A stretch of DNA of 64,000 bases, from the NCBI GenBank assembly GCA_900767955.1, contig CAAGBC010000017.1, positions 1-64,000 on the forward strand, read 5' to 3'. A program made the position numbers and the translations under genes. The DNA is from Spirochaetia bacterium. Lineage in GTDB: Bacteria > Spirochaetota > Spirochaetia > Treponematales > Treponemataceae. The notes under the pieces are model-generated. The model ran no database searches, was not told where the DNA came from, and saw only the letters and a program-made list of their open reading frames with translations. Shown piece by piece: positions 34,274 to 43,852 of this stretch (position 1 is its first letter; each line of letters starts with the position of its first letter).

Positions 34274-36493
34274 ATGAAACACACAACAAAAATAACACCA
34301 ATATTATTCACAGCATTATTTACTCTTACCTCCTGTGCACAAATGTTTCAGTCAAAATTGCCAATGGGGTCAAATTCAAACACAACACTAGATGTTCTTT
34401 TTGAATCAAAGGAAGAAATTACTCAACTAGAAGCTCCAAAACAAGTATTTGTTAGCCAAGGGCAAAATCCCACAACAATTTTACTCAGTTGGGACGCAGT
34501 TGACGGAGCAACTTCTTACACAGTAGAACGCGCAATCGTAAAAGACGGTAATTCAAACACAATTCCAGATGAAAGCGAATTCACAATCATTAATAAATTC
34601 GTTTACGGAACAAGTTATACAGATGTTGTTTTACCTTCAAACGAAGCACACTACACTTCCGAAGCATACACAAACAATTATAAATATTACTACAGAATTA
34701 TTGCACAAAATCCTCGAGAAGCTTACGAACCTAGTTTGCCAACACAACCTGTATACGGAACATTATTCAGTCCAGTTTTAAAACTAAATGCTGATTTAGG
34801 CAAATCAACAAACACAATTACTGTTTATTGGGATGAAGTTCCAAACGCAAAATCATATCAAATTTGGCGCGGAATAAATTCCAACGGAACAGGAATGGAA
34901 AAAATCGCAACCGTAAGCCCAGCTTTTGATATAAATTCACAAAAGTTAATTTTCAAAAACAAAATTGACACAATTGAACAAGGAACAGAATTTTACTACA
35001 AAGTAATTCCTGTAAATATTTCAGGCAACGAATCAGTTAATTCACCACTTGCAATGGGATTTTCATTAATGTCTGGTGCTCCAACAGCTCCAACAAATGT
35101 AAAAATCGCAGACGGTCGTGGAACTAAAAACTCAATTCAAATCACATGGGACGCAGTAACTGCAGACGGTGAAGTAAAATATACAATTTTTAGAACATCT
35201 TCCGCAGATTCATCTCTTACACAAATTGTTGCAGGCCAAAGTACAAATTCCTTTACAGATTCAAAAAGCTTAAAACCAAATGTTTATTATTACTATCAGG
35301 TACAAGCTTACACATTAGACATCACAGGGAACAAACTAAAAAGCCCAATGTCAGATTCAAATGCAACTTCAAAAAATCCAGCAGAAGGTTTTATTTTAAG
35401 TGCACCAAACTCAATCAAAGTTCAAAAAAGAGATGATGGCTTATATCTTTTATGGCAACCTTCAATCGGAAACGAAACAGAACAAGCTGCATACACATAC
35501 AACATTTACTATTCTGTAAATGAAAAAACTGATTACAATATTTGCGATTCTGGAATTCCAACAACAGAACTAGAAGATGGCTATATTGTGGCAAAAGTAA
35601 GTACAATTGCAGAATTCTATAAAATTTCCACAGTATACAACGAAGTAGAAAGTGCATTAAGCCAAGCTGTTGCACCTTCTCCAAATCCTGTTGAATCAAT
35701 AACTGTTTCAAAAAATGCAAATCTACAAACAGAAATGCAAACACTCGGAATGCCATTTATTGCAAATCCAAACGGTGTTTATCCTGTAAAAGTAGAATGG
35801 CAAGCTCCATCAGATTCAACTTCACTTTTTGGATACAATGTATATCGTTCTACAAAACCAGATTCAGGATTCCGCAAAATTAATGAAACCCCAATTCCAA
35901 GTTCAGAAAATCGCTACTTTGACTACAACGAAACAGCAAAAACAAGAACATACTACTATTACAGAGTTCTTACTGTAAACTCACTAGAACAAGGAACTGA
36001 ATATTCATCAACTGAAAAAGGTTACGGCTCATTAACTCCTGAACAATATATGCGTGAATACAACAAAACTGCAATTAATTCCCAGACAAAACTTACACTT
36101 ATGCACAAAAGCAACGACATGGACAAACTTGGTTCAGAAACTGCAAAAGGTGCAATCAGCGGAACATTATCCTACAACGCAAAAATCGACGGATTAGGTG
36201 CAAAAATCACAATGCACTATGATAATTACGCAGATTTCTACATTGAAGACAAAAATGAATCTTCAGGAGTATACTTCTTAATTACAGGTGATACAAACAC
36301 AAGTGCAAATATGTCTGCCAACGGAAATATGGACGGTGTAGTAATCTGTAAAGGAATGTACCCAGGTAGCGTAAGTTACAACAACATACAAATCAAAGGT
36401 GGTGCCGCAGGTGGTGGTACATACGGAATCAAGCGTGACGGATTCGACGGACAAATAGAAGTCGATTGGAAAATCGGTGAAGAAGGACGCTAA
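34274..36493 (+). CDS. Second fibronectin-type-III lipoprotein
   Basis: 739 residues from ATG 34274, chosen because GGAGG (34261-34265) lies eight bases upstream and the signal peptide with lipobox LTSC begins there. At least four FN3-like repeats (QGQNPTTILLSWDAVDGATSYTVE, STNTITVYWDEVPNAKSYQIW, TKNSIQITWDAVTADGEVKYTIF, NGVYPVKVEWQAPSDS), then a Gly-rich beta C-terminal domain (about 600-739) comparable to that of the preceding lipoprotein. Directly downstream of it and evidently a paralogue. Confidence 0.78.
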   Translation: MKHTTKITPILFTALFTLTSCAQMFQSKLPMGSNSNTTLDVLFESKEEITQLEAPKQVFVSQGQNPTTILLSWDAVDGATSYTVERAIVKDGNSNTIPDESEFTIINKFVYGTSYTDVVLPSNEAHYTSEAYTNNYKYYYRIIAQNPREAYEPSLPTQPVYGTLFSPVLKLNADLGKSTNTITVYWDEVPNAKSYQIWRGINSNGTGMEKIATVSPAFDINSQKLIFKNKIDTIEQGTEFYYKVIPVNISGNESVNSPLAMGFSLMSGAPTAPTNVKIADGRGTKNSIQITWDAVTADGEVKYTIFRTSSADSSLTQIVAGQSTNSFTDSKSLKPNVYYYYQVQAYTLDITGNKLKSPMSDSNATSKNPAEGFILSAPNSIKVQKRDDGLYLLWQPSIGNETEQAAYTYNIYYSVNEKTDYNICDSGIPTTELEDGYIVAKVSTIAEFYKISTVYNEVESALSQAVAPSPNPVESITVSKNANLQTEMQTLGMPFIANPNGVYPVKVEWQAPSDSTSLFGYNVYRSTKPDSGFRKINETPIPSSENRYFDYNETAKTRTYYYYRVLTVNSLEQGTEYSSTEKGYGSLTPEQYMREYNKTAINSQTKLTLMHKSNDMDKLGSETAKGAISGTLSYNAKIDGLGAKITMHYDNYADFYIEDKNESSGVYFLITGDTNTSANMSANGNMDGVVICKGMYPGSVSYNNIQIKGGAAGGGTYGIKRDGFDGQIEVDWKIGEEGR

Positions 36494-36518
36494 TAATACT
36501 AAACAAAAGGAAAAATTT

Positions 36519-36869
36519 ATGAAAAATATTAAGAAAACATTTATTACATTATCTGCAATTTTTACACTTTTTGCATTTTCAAGTTGTTACACACCATCTC
36601 CTTTATACGGAACATGGAATGACAACCTTGGCAATAAAATCACATTTATCTCCGACGGAACATTTGTTGCAAAAATTTTTGATAAATACAATCAACCAAC
36701 TTCCTACGACGGAGAATATACAGTAATCGATAATGTAATTGTATTTAGCACAAAAACAGGAAAAATAATAAATACTGAATGGGATATTCGTGGTTCTCTT
36801 CTTTATCTTACATGGACATCAGAAGAAAACGAAACTTTTGCACTTACTTTATACCACACAGCAAAATAG
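36519..36869 (+). CDS. Small lipocalin-like lipoprotein
   Basis: 116 residues from ATG 36519 with AAGG upstream. Lipobox FSSC, then a compact pattern LYGTWNDNLGNKITFISDGTF... GEYTVIDNVIVFST, as in small lipocalin-like or DUF-type lipoproteins of spirochaetes. Part of the FN3 lipoprotein operon. Function unknown. Confidence 0.65.
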   Translation: MKNIKKTFITLSAIFTLFAFSSCYTPSPLYGTWNDNLGNKITFISDGTFVAKIFDKYNQPTSYDGEYTVIDNVIVFSTKTGKIINTEWDIRGSLLYLTWTSEENETFALTLYHTAK

Positions 36870-36877
36870 GAACTAAA

Positions 36878-37573
36878 ATGAAAAAAATTATTTCAGTTGT
36901 ATTTTTATTATTATCTGTAAGCTCATTTACTTTTGCACAAACAAATAGTGAAAATAATTTAACAGATAATGAAACAATAAATCCAAAAACAGGATTTCCA
37001 GAAATAAAACAAAAGCCATTCGTATTTTTTAATGAAGGCATTAGTTTTGCGCAAATTACTCGTATTGAAAAACAGGAAAATCGTAGCAATTTTGTAAGAG
37101 AAAATTATCTCATTGGCGCTTTTTTGGAAATGCAAACAGAAAACATGAAGCCAATAAATAGTATTATCAAATTATCAGCATATTATCCTTTTTATCACAC
37201 ATACAACGGAATGCAGCAATTTCCAAAACAAGTAATACTTTATGCTTTTGATGTTTTTGCAGGGCCTTCCTTTCAAGCAGATATGTGGCATTATGTTCAT
37301 CTAAATTTTGCAGGTGGATTACACTACATGTACCAATTAACAGATGAATACCACATGAATTACCTTGGTCTAGGTCTTTCAGCAGGAATTGGATTACCAA
37401 TAGCAAAAAGATGGACTATCCTATTAGATGGTTTTATTTCTGCTGATTATCCAAACCTTGGAACCAACAAAAACATTCAACCCTTTGATATTTCATGGCA
37501 ATATCATGTAGATTTTGGAATCAGATATAGCAAGAAAAAACAAAACAAATATTCTTACATTCGTTCAAAATAA
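36878..37573 (+). CDS. Predicted outer-membrane beta-barrel protein
   Basis: 231 residues from ATG 36878. Signal peptide MKKIISVVFLLLSVSSFTFA, then alternating strands with aromatic girdles (AGGLHYMYQLTDEYHMNYLGLGLSAGIGLP, cited in part) and a terminal strand VDFGIRYSKKK. Last gene of the lipoprotein operon; may serve as an outer-membrane partner of the lipoproteins, which is inference from position. Confidence 0.6.
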   Translation: MKKIISVVFLLLSVSSFTFAQTNSENNLTDNETINPKTGFPEIKQKPFVFFNEGISFAQITRIEKQENRSNFVRENYLIGAFLEMQTENMKPINSIIKLSAYYPFYHTYNGMQQFPKQVILYAFDVFAGPSFQADMWHYVHLNFAGGLHYMYQLTDEYHMNYLGLGLSAGIGLPIAKRWTILLDGFISADYPNLGTNKNIQPFDISWQYHVDFGIRYSKKKQNKYSYIRSK

Positions 37574-37589
37574 AGTTATCTATAAAAAA

Positions 37590-37645
37590 AGGACTAAGAC
37601 TGAAAGCTTTATTAATTGCCATCAGAACTTAGTCCTATTTTTTTT
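37590..37645. terminator. Bidirectional terminator between convergent operons
   Basis: AGGACTAAG (37590-37598) pairs with CTTAGTCCT (37628-37636). T8 follows on the plus strand and A7 precedes, giving T7 on the minus strand. Serves both the lipoprotein operon and the maltodextrin operon. Confidence 0.8.
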
Positions 37646-37658
37646 AACTTATCTAAAA

Positions 37659-39437
37659 TTATTTATTAGCAGCCAAAACAATTGATGTCATTGGAGGAAT
37701 TGTTAATTCTCCGCCTTCAACTGTTACACCAGCATTAGAAGCAAATACTAAAGGCATATCACATCCTTCAGGGATTTTAACTTTTACTGTTCTTGTTGAA
37801 GAAACGTTATGTGCAACAAATGCTTTTTCAACATCGCATTCCATAACATAAGATTCAACTACAGCGCTATCAGTTGGAACAGCCTTTAAGCGTCCTCTGT
37901 GTAAAGCTGGATGAGCAGTTTTTACACGAATAACGCGTTTGTAGTGTTGAAGCACAGATGCAGGATCTTTTTCTTGAACATCTACAGGAACAGTTTTCTT
38001 GTTATAAATTGCTGCATTTCCATAGGCACCAGAATCAATCCATGTTGGAGTAAGTTTTTCTTTTCCAGCTGCTTTCCAAACCAATGGAGTACGCTTTGAA
38101 GGGTCGTCTTTACCACTCTTCATTCCAATTTCTTCACCATAGTAAATAAATGGAATACCTTCTGCAAGAATATACATATTAGCAGCAAGTTTCATTTTTT
38201 CTGGTTTATTTCTTAATCCTGCACAACTTCTTGGTTGGTCATGATTAGAAAGGAATGGAGCATCAATATAATCTGGATTATTAGAAGCATATAATGAATA
38301 TGTGCTTTCCAAACTTCTTGCAAAACCATTATAAGTTGATGTATCAGGATCATCAGGAGTATTAGCTTTGTCATTCATTTCCTGATTATTAATAATCTGA
38401 GTAATTAAAGTTCCTAAATCAAAGTGGAAGTTTGACTGCATACCACCTAAATATTTTGCACGAACAGCTGTTGGATCCCAAACTTCAGCAACACAATATG
38501 CATCAGGATTTACAGATTTAATATAATCATTCATTTCTTTCCAGAAAGCAATTGCTTTTGGCATAGTTTCAGAACCAGGTTTTACTTCTGCACTATTATA
38601 TACATGACCTGCAGCATCAAAACGGAAACCGCTTACACCTTTGTCGAGCCAGAATTTAAATACCTTTTTAAATTCTTCACGAACTGCTGGTTCATCCATA
38701 TTCAAATCAGGCATTTGTGTACTAAACAAACCTGCATAATAATTCATAACAGCAAGTCCACTCTTATCTAAAACAGGTTTTCCGTTAGCATCAAGAACTG
38801 GGCTTGACATATCAATTGTCCAAATATTTCCAGCAAGACCTTTTTGATTTCTATTGTATGGACCACCATTTTCTGCAAAATCTAAATCATTAATCCAACG
38901 GTACCATGTACGATATGGGCTATCAGCTTTTTTAGATTGAATAAACCAATCATTATATGCAGACGAGTGGTTACATGTCATATCAATAATAACACTGATT
39001 CCGCGTTTTTTACATTCTGCAAGAAGATTTTCAAAATCTTTCATTGTACCATATTCTGGATTTACATCGTAATAATTATCAACATCATATCCGTGATATG
39101 ACTGTGATGGGAAAATTGGCAACATCCAAATACCTGTAATTCCCAAGTCTGTAGTTGTTAAATCATCACCATCATTCAAATAATCAAGTTTTTTGATAAT
39201 TCCATTAAAATCACCAATACCATCTTTATTGCTATCAGCAAAAGAACGAACAAACATACTGTAATAAACACCTTCACCAGGTTTTGCAGCAGTTCTTGTT
39301 ACAGCAGCAAGTTCATTAACAGCCAATTCTGGGTCAACAGCTTTAAATTTTGTCTTAGGCTTTGCTGCAAATGCAGTTGTTAAACAAGCAGCCAAACATA
39401 CAGATGCAATTGCAATTTTTTTAGATTTTGTAAGCAT
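37659..39437 (-). CDS. Exported GH13 alpha-amylase family enzyme
   Basis: 592 residues from ATG 39437 (GGAGG upstream). Signal peptide MLTKSKKIAIASVCLAACLTTAFA. GH13 conserved regions: DMTCNHSS (region I), SGFRFDAAGHVY with nucleophile Asp (II), AYCVAEVWD with acid Glu (III) and FLSNHDQPR (IV). QSYHGYDVDNYYDVNPEYGT is typical of alpha-glucosidase/neopullulanase-like members. Periplasmic or outer-surface cleavage of maltodextrins. Last gene of the mal operon and separated from malG by a terminator, so it is probably expressed less. Confidence 0.9.
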   Translation of the reverse strand: MLTKSKKIAIASVCLAACLTTAFAAKPKTKFKAVDPELAVNELAAVTRTAAKPGEGVYYSMFVRSFADSNKDGIGDFNGIIKKLDYLNDGDDLTTTDLGITGIWMLPIFPSQSYHGYDVDNYYDVNPEYGTMKDFENLLAECKKRGISVIIDMTCNHSSAYNDWFIQSKKADSPYRTWYRWINDLDFAENGGPYNRNQKGLAGNIWTIDMSSPVLDANGKPVLDKSGLAVMNYYAGLFSTQMPDLNMDEPAVREEFKKVFKFWLDKGVSGFRFDAAGHVYNSAEVKPGSETMPKAIAFWKEMNDYIKSVNPDAYCVAEVWDPTAVRAKYLGGMQSNFHFDLGTLITQIINNQEMNDKANTPDDPDTSTYNGFARSLESTYSLYASNNPDYIDAPFLSNHDQPRSCAGLRNKPEKMKLAANMYILAEGIPFIYYGEEIGMKSGKDDPSKRTPLVWKAAGKEKLTPTWIDSGAYGNAAIYNKKTVPVDVQEKDPASVLQHYKRVIRVKTAHPALHRGRLKAVPTDSAVVESYVMECDVEKAFVAHNVSSTRTVKVKIPEGCDMPLVFASNAGVTVEGGELTIPPMTSIVLAANK

Positions 39438-39461
39438 AAATCCTCCAAAAAAATAATTTAC

Positions 39462-39500
39462 AAAAAAAATGCAGTTTGCAATTAAAATCACAAACTGCAT
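39462..39500 (-). terminator. Intra-operon terminator between malG and amylase
   Basis: ATGCAGTTTG / CAAACTGCAT perfect 10-base arms (39469-39478, 39491-39500) followed on the minus strand by T8. It lies 25 bases after malG and before the amylase RBS. Confidence 0.8.
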
Positions 39501-39525
39501 ATAAAAGTACGGAATTAGTTAAAGG

Positions 39526-40629
39526 TTACTCTTTACCACTAGTACCAGCAAGACTCTGAAGCAATGACTTTTGACCTGCAACGAACAAGATAGCAAAAGG
39601 AACTGCAACAAGAATAGCACCAGCAGCAAACATAGTAAAGTTGTCGTTTGAGCGACCACTAATCATTTCATAAAGACCAACCGCAAGAGTCTTCTTGTCA
39701 TCACTACGAAGAACCATTCGAGGGAAGATATAATCCATCCATGGTCCAGTAAAACTTGTAAGTGTCAAGAAAACAATCTGTGGTTTAGCAGCAGGAAGAA
39801 TAACTCTGATATAAGCTACTAAAGGAGAAGCACCGTCAATATAAGCAGCTTCTGCAATATCTTTAGGCATAGTATCAAAATAACCCTTCATCAACTGGCT
39901 ATTAAATGGAATACTTCCAGCGGCATAAACAAGAACTAGCCCCCACAAAGTATTCAATGCATTAAATTTCCACAAAATAACATATGTAGCAACCATACCA
40001 ATAAAACTTGGGAACATCTGAAGAACAATCATACCAGCCATAATTTGTTTACGACCAAGGAAGTTGAATCTTGAGAAGATATAACCAGCTGTTGTACAGA
40101 TAATTACTGTAAGAAGTGTATTCATACAAGCAATTTTCAATGTATTCAAATACCAAGTTTTGTAGTTTGTTCCGTGAGAAGTAACAACAACTTCTTCTCC
40201 ACCGACCATAGTTCTATGTTCTATCATTTCATCAGGATCAGCAAGAAGACGACGATATTGCCATAAAGATGGTTTCTTAAGAGAAAATTTAGCAACTAAT
40301 TTTCCTCTTTCACCTGTTCCTTTACAATATGAACAGTCGATAAGTTTTTTACCCTTAATAACTTTTCTCTTACCATCTGCATCTTTAGAAGAAACAGTTA
40401 TTGTTTGATAAGCATTTCCTGTTCCATCACATTCATTACAAGGATATTTTACATATTTATCCTCTTCTTCAGTAAATGGAATAACAGAAGTTGCACCAAG
40501 AGAGTTAGTCAAAGTAAAAGAAGAACTGATTGTAAACAATACAGGATACAAAACTATAATTACGTTAATAATCAATACAATATTTAATAAAATACTGATT
40601 GGTGTACTGCGATTTAAATGTTTTTTCAT
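39526..40629 (-). CDS. malG: Maltodextrin ABC permease MalG-like with a cysteine-rich insert
   Basis: 367 residues against about 280-300 in the family. TM1 at about 12-38, then an unusual ~120-residue periplasmic loop, then the normal permease core with the EAA loop EAAYIDGASPLVAYIRVILPAAKP. The loop contains two DnaJ-type CxxCxGxG motifs, CNECDGTG (64-71) and CSYCKGTG (99-106), followed by EMIEHR. Four Cys in this spacing normally bind zinc. Start overlaps the malF stop as TAATG. Confidence 0.85.
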   Translation of the reverse strand: MKKHLNRSTPISILLNIVLIINVIIVLYPVLFTISSSFTLTNSLGATSVIPFTEEEDKYVKYPCNECDGTGNAYQTITVSSKDADGKRKVIKGKKLIDCSYCKGTGERGKLVAKFSLKKPSLWQYRRLLADPDEMIEHRTMVGGEEVVVTSHGTNYKTWYLNTLKIACMNTLLTVIICTTAGYIFSRFNFLGRKQIMAGMIVLQMFPSFIGMVATYVILWKFNALNTLWGLVLVYAAGSIPFNSQLMKGYFDTMPKDIAEAAYIDGASPLVAYIRVILPAAKPQIVFLTLTSFTGPWMDYIFPRMVLRSDDKKTLAVGLYEMISGRSNDNFTMFAAGAILVAVPFAILFVAGQKSLLQSLAGTSGKE

Positions 40630-42539
40630 TATAATTCTCCATCCTTGAATGATTTAGTTCTTGTGAAGTTATACAATGCAAACGGTACAAGTACAACGAA
40701 AACGAGCAATGAAAGAACAGATGCAAGATTGTATCTTGAAGGTGTATTCATTGTAAGCTTATAAATCCATGAAACAAGAAGGTCTGTAGCACCACAGCTT
40801 GTAGTTGTAGTCAAACCTGGTTGTGGCATGTTTGGTCCACCACCTGTTAAGAAGAATACAGCACCGAAGTTGTTGATGTTTCCAGCAAACTGCATGATAA
40901 GAGTTGGTTTCAACTGGAACATAACAAGAGGGAATGTAATACTCTTGAACTGATGCCATTTATTAGCACCGTCAATAACAGCAGCTTCATACAAAGAGTT
41001 AGAAATAGCAGTCATACTACTTGTTGTAAGAATCATACTGTAAGGGAATCCAATCCAAATATTAACAAAAATCAAAGCGCCTTTTGCTACCCATGGATCA
41101 GAAAGATAACTAAAGATTCTTGGTGTAGCACCCTGAGCATCAATAACACCTAAAAGTCTAAGTGTATGGTTGATAGGACCCATCTGACCATTTAACAAGT
41201 TTGCCCAAATAAAGAGAGACAACATAGTTGGAATAGCATATGGCAAAATATAAATAGTTCGATAGAAACTAGGAATTGCTACGCGTTTATCTTGAAGGAT
41301 AATTGCAAAGAAGAATCCAACAAAGAAACATGTAAATGTAGAGAATACAGCCCAAACAATTGTCCAAATAGCTGTATTAGCAAAAGTCTGGAACCAAATA
41401 CCACCACCCATAGCAGCATTTTTAGAGAACATTGTAACAAAGTTTTCTAATCCAACCCAGTCAACTAGATTGTTAGGCGGAATATGGTCTGGTGAAGAAT
41501 AGTTAGTAAATGCAACAAGTGCAGAGAATAACAAAGGAATAAGAGAGAAAACAGCAATCATTACAACACTTGGTGCAATACCAATTGTAGCAAATGCGTT
41601 CTGTGACAAGTCATCTCTTGTTTCTTTAAGTGTAGGGAATCTTCCGTTCTTAATGATTTTTGCAGAATCTTTTGTTGCAGTTCTTATATTAGCAATATAA
41701 AGAACAACAAAGAATGCAATAACAACTAATGCAAAAATACCATTAATCATCATAAATACGGAGTGATCCATATATTTTGCAACATTAGTTGGTTGTTTTG
41801 AACCAAGAGTAATAAGTCCTACAAGAGAACTTACAATTGGACCGTTAAACCAAGCTCTATGTTCTATAGTTCTTTTTCCGTTACGAGCAGCTTTACGACA
41901 AAGATCACATCCATCGTAATTGCTGTCAAATTCATTCTGATAATCATCTAAAACAAATGGAACATCATTTTGTTTTGCAGCTTTTTTACCTTCTTTTACT
42001 TGTTCAGTATAATTTTTAGCTGCATCAGATGCACAGATTGATGCTAATTTTTTATCAAATGTATTTACAATTTTGTAGTATTTATTTAATACATTGTTAG
42101 CTGTTTTTTCAGCTTCAACTTCATTTTCAATTGAATTATGAATATCATCTTCTACGCTAAAAATGACATCTTCTGTTGCGAAAATATCACTAAAATCCAT
42201 GCCTTCAACGTAGTCAGGTGCATATTTCTTAAAGAATGATTCCATTTTTTTTGCTCTGGAATCAAGAATTTTATCAAGTTTCGGATATTCAGCATCTTCC
42301 AAATATACAATCATTTCGTCTGTAGAAGGAAGACCTTTCATATAATTATCTTCAGCTTTATTTGCAGGGATAATCTTTTTAGCACCAAAAATAATACAGC
42401 AGAGCATTACAACTTCTACAAGAGCGAATAATGCACCACGAACGTATTGTTTTAGGTATAAAATCTGTCCCAAGCCCATAAAACAGCTAGAAGCAATTTT
42501 TGCTTTCTTTAGTTTATCTGGGTTAACAGTATCGTTCAT
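40629..42539 (-). CDS. malF: Maltodextrin ABC permease MalF-like with large periplasmic insert
   Basis: 636 residues. A helix at about 34-52, an acidic ~205-residue loop, a second helix about 252-285, and then the usual MalF core with EAAVIDGANKWHQFKSITFPL. The loop ends in GCDLCRKAARNGKRTIEHRAW (cited in part) with C211 and C214, echoing the CxxC and IEHR motifs of the adjacent MalG. Forms the membrane channel with MalG. No ATPase gene is in the operon, so it must use one encoded elsewhere. Confidence 0.85.
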   Translation of the reverse strand: MNDTVNPDKLKKAKIASSCFMGLGQILYLKQYVRGALFALVEVVMLCCIIFGAKKIIPANKAEDNYMKGLPSTDEMIVYLEDAEYPKLDKILDSRAKKMESFFKKYAPDYVEGMDFSDIFATEDVIFSVEDDIHNSIENEVEAEKTANNVLNKYYKIVNTFDKKLASICASDAAKNYTEQVKEGKKAAKQNDVPFVLDDYQNEFDSNYDGCDLCRKAARNGKRTIEHRAWFNGPIVSSLVGLITLGSKQPTNVAKYMDHSVFMMINGIFALVVIAFFVVLYIANIRTATKDSAKIIKNGRFPTLKETRDDLSQNAFATIGIAPSVVMIAVFSLIPLLFSALVAFTNYSSPDHIPPNNLVDWVGLENFVTMFSKNAAMGGGIWFQTFANTAIWTIVWAVFSTFTCFFVGFFFAIILQDKRVAIPSFYRTIYILPYAIPTMLSLFIWANLLNGQMGPINHTLRLLGVIDAQGATPRIFSYLSDPWVAKGALIFVNIWIGFPYSMILTTSSMTAISNSLYEAAVIDGANKWHQFKSITFPLVMFQLKPTLIMQFAGNINNFGAVFFLTGGGPNMPQPGLTTTTSCGATDLLVSWIYKLTMNTPSRYNLASVLSLLVFVVLVPFALYNFTRTKSFKDGEL

Positions 42540-42567
42540 TCCGTACTCCTAAAAATTAAAATTACAT

Positions 42568-42619
42568 AAATACAAAGGTAGGTGCCTAAATAAATTAGAC
42601 ACCTCCTTAATTTGTATTT
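42568..42619 (-). terminator. Intercistronic hairpin between malE and malF
   Basis: Long imperfect stem: AAATACAAA/TTTGTATTT (42568-42576, 42611-42619) and GGTGCCTAA/TTAGACACC with one mismatch. No T-run. Probably raises malE relative to malFG by partial termination or by protecting malE mRNA. Confidence 0.6.
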
Positions 42620-42638
42620 AGATTAAACTAAACAAAAA

Positions 42639-43808
42639 TTATTTTGCTGCTTCCATAGCTGCTGCAGCTGCATCAAGAGCAGGTTTTACAGGATCTCCAT
42701 CCCAAATTCCTGAATATGCAGAACCCATAGCAGACCAATATGTTCCAAGCTGTGGAATTGTTGGCATTGGTTTTGAATATGCAAGCTGAGCTTTGATACC
42801 ATTACTTAAAGGTTTGTTTGTATCAATGTCTTTACGTGGTGGAATCTGATCTGTAATAGCAAAGCGCTGTTCCAAAGATTCTTTTGAAGTAAAGAATTCA
42901 GCAAATTGCTGTGCTTCTTCTGGATATTCTGTGTAAGAACTTACGAATGCAAGACGTACACCAGCAAATGTTGAACCAGGTTTGTCTGATCCAGGGAATG
43001 CAGGAATTGTAGCAATGTCAAATTTTACACCAGCTTTTTTGAAGTCTGTGATTTTCCATGGTCCTGTGATAACCATAGCTGCTTTTCCTTCTGCGAAAGA
43101 AGAGTTACAGAAGTCACCAGAAACGTCTGTTGCTGGAACATCAAGAATCTGTTTACGAAGATTCTGGAAGTATGAAAGACCTTTAATAGCAGCTGGGCTA
43201 TTTAAGTTGTGCTGTTTACGATCATCACCCTTTGGTCCGAACAATGGAGCACCGAAGCTGTCCATAAACATATATCCGTAGTAACCATCAGCTACAGGCC
43301 ATACAAGAGCGTATTTACCTTCAGCTTTGTTGTTGTATGTTTTTGCGAAAGCAATAACATCATCCCAAGTTTTTGGAGCTTCTTTTACGATGTCTTTATT
43401 GTAGAAAAGAGCATATGTTTCTGATCCAAGTGGATATCCATATACTTTTCCTTCATAAGTAGCTGCTGTTCTTGCAGAATCAATAAAGTCATTGATATAG
43501 TTAGGATTTGATACAGGAAGTACGTGTCCACCAGCAACAAGAGCACCAATGTGGTCATGTGGTGTAACGAAGATATCAGCACCTACTCCAGCAGGTCCGT
43601 CAAGTTCGATTTTTGCACGTGCGTCAGTTGATTCTACAGGTTCATAAACGATACGAACATTTTTATTAACTTTTCTGTAGTTTCTAGCTGCCCACATTAC
43701 GTATTCTTTTTCTGGGCCTGAAGATTCCCATACTTTCAACTCTACTCTCTGAGCGAAAGCACTTGTAGCAAGAAGAATTGAAGCTGCTACACAAATGATT
43801 CTTTTCAT
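42639..43808 (-). CDS. malE: Maltodextrin-binding periplasmic protein
   Basis: 389 residues from ATG 43808 (GGAGG upstream). Signal peptide MKRIICVAASILLATSAFAQ without a lipobox, so a free periplasmic protein. Family-1 solute-binding pattern: ELKVWESSGPEKEYV, GADIFVTPHDHIGALVAGGHVLPV, YGYPLGSETYALFYNKD, FAEGKAAMVITGPWKI and TFAGVRLAFVSSYT. Delivers maltodextrins made by PulA and the amylase to MalFG. Confidence 0.92.
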   Translation of the reverse strand: MKRIICVAASILLATSAFAQRVELKVWESSGPEKEYVMWAARNYRKVNKNVRIVYEPVESTDARAKIELDGPAGVGADIFVTPHDHIGALVAGGHVLPVSNPNYINDFIDSARTAATYEGKVYGYPLGSETYALFYNKDIVKEAPKTWDDVIAFAKTYNNKAEGKYALVWPVADGYYGYMFMDSFGAPLFGPKGDDRKQHNLNSPAAIKGLSYFQNLRKQILDVPATDVSGDFCNSSFAEGKAAMVITGPWKITDFKKAGVKFDIATIPAFPGSDKPGSTFAGVRLAFVSSYTEYPEEAQQFAEFFTSKESLEQRFAITDQIPPRKDIDTNKPLSNGIKAQLAYSKPMPTIPQLGTYWSAMGSAYSGIWDGDPVKPALDAAAAAMEAAK

Positions 43809-43852
43809 TTTTTCCTCCATAATTTTACAATCTCATACGAAATTGTTATTAC

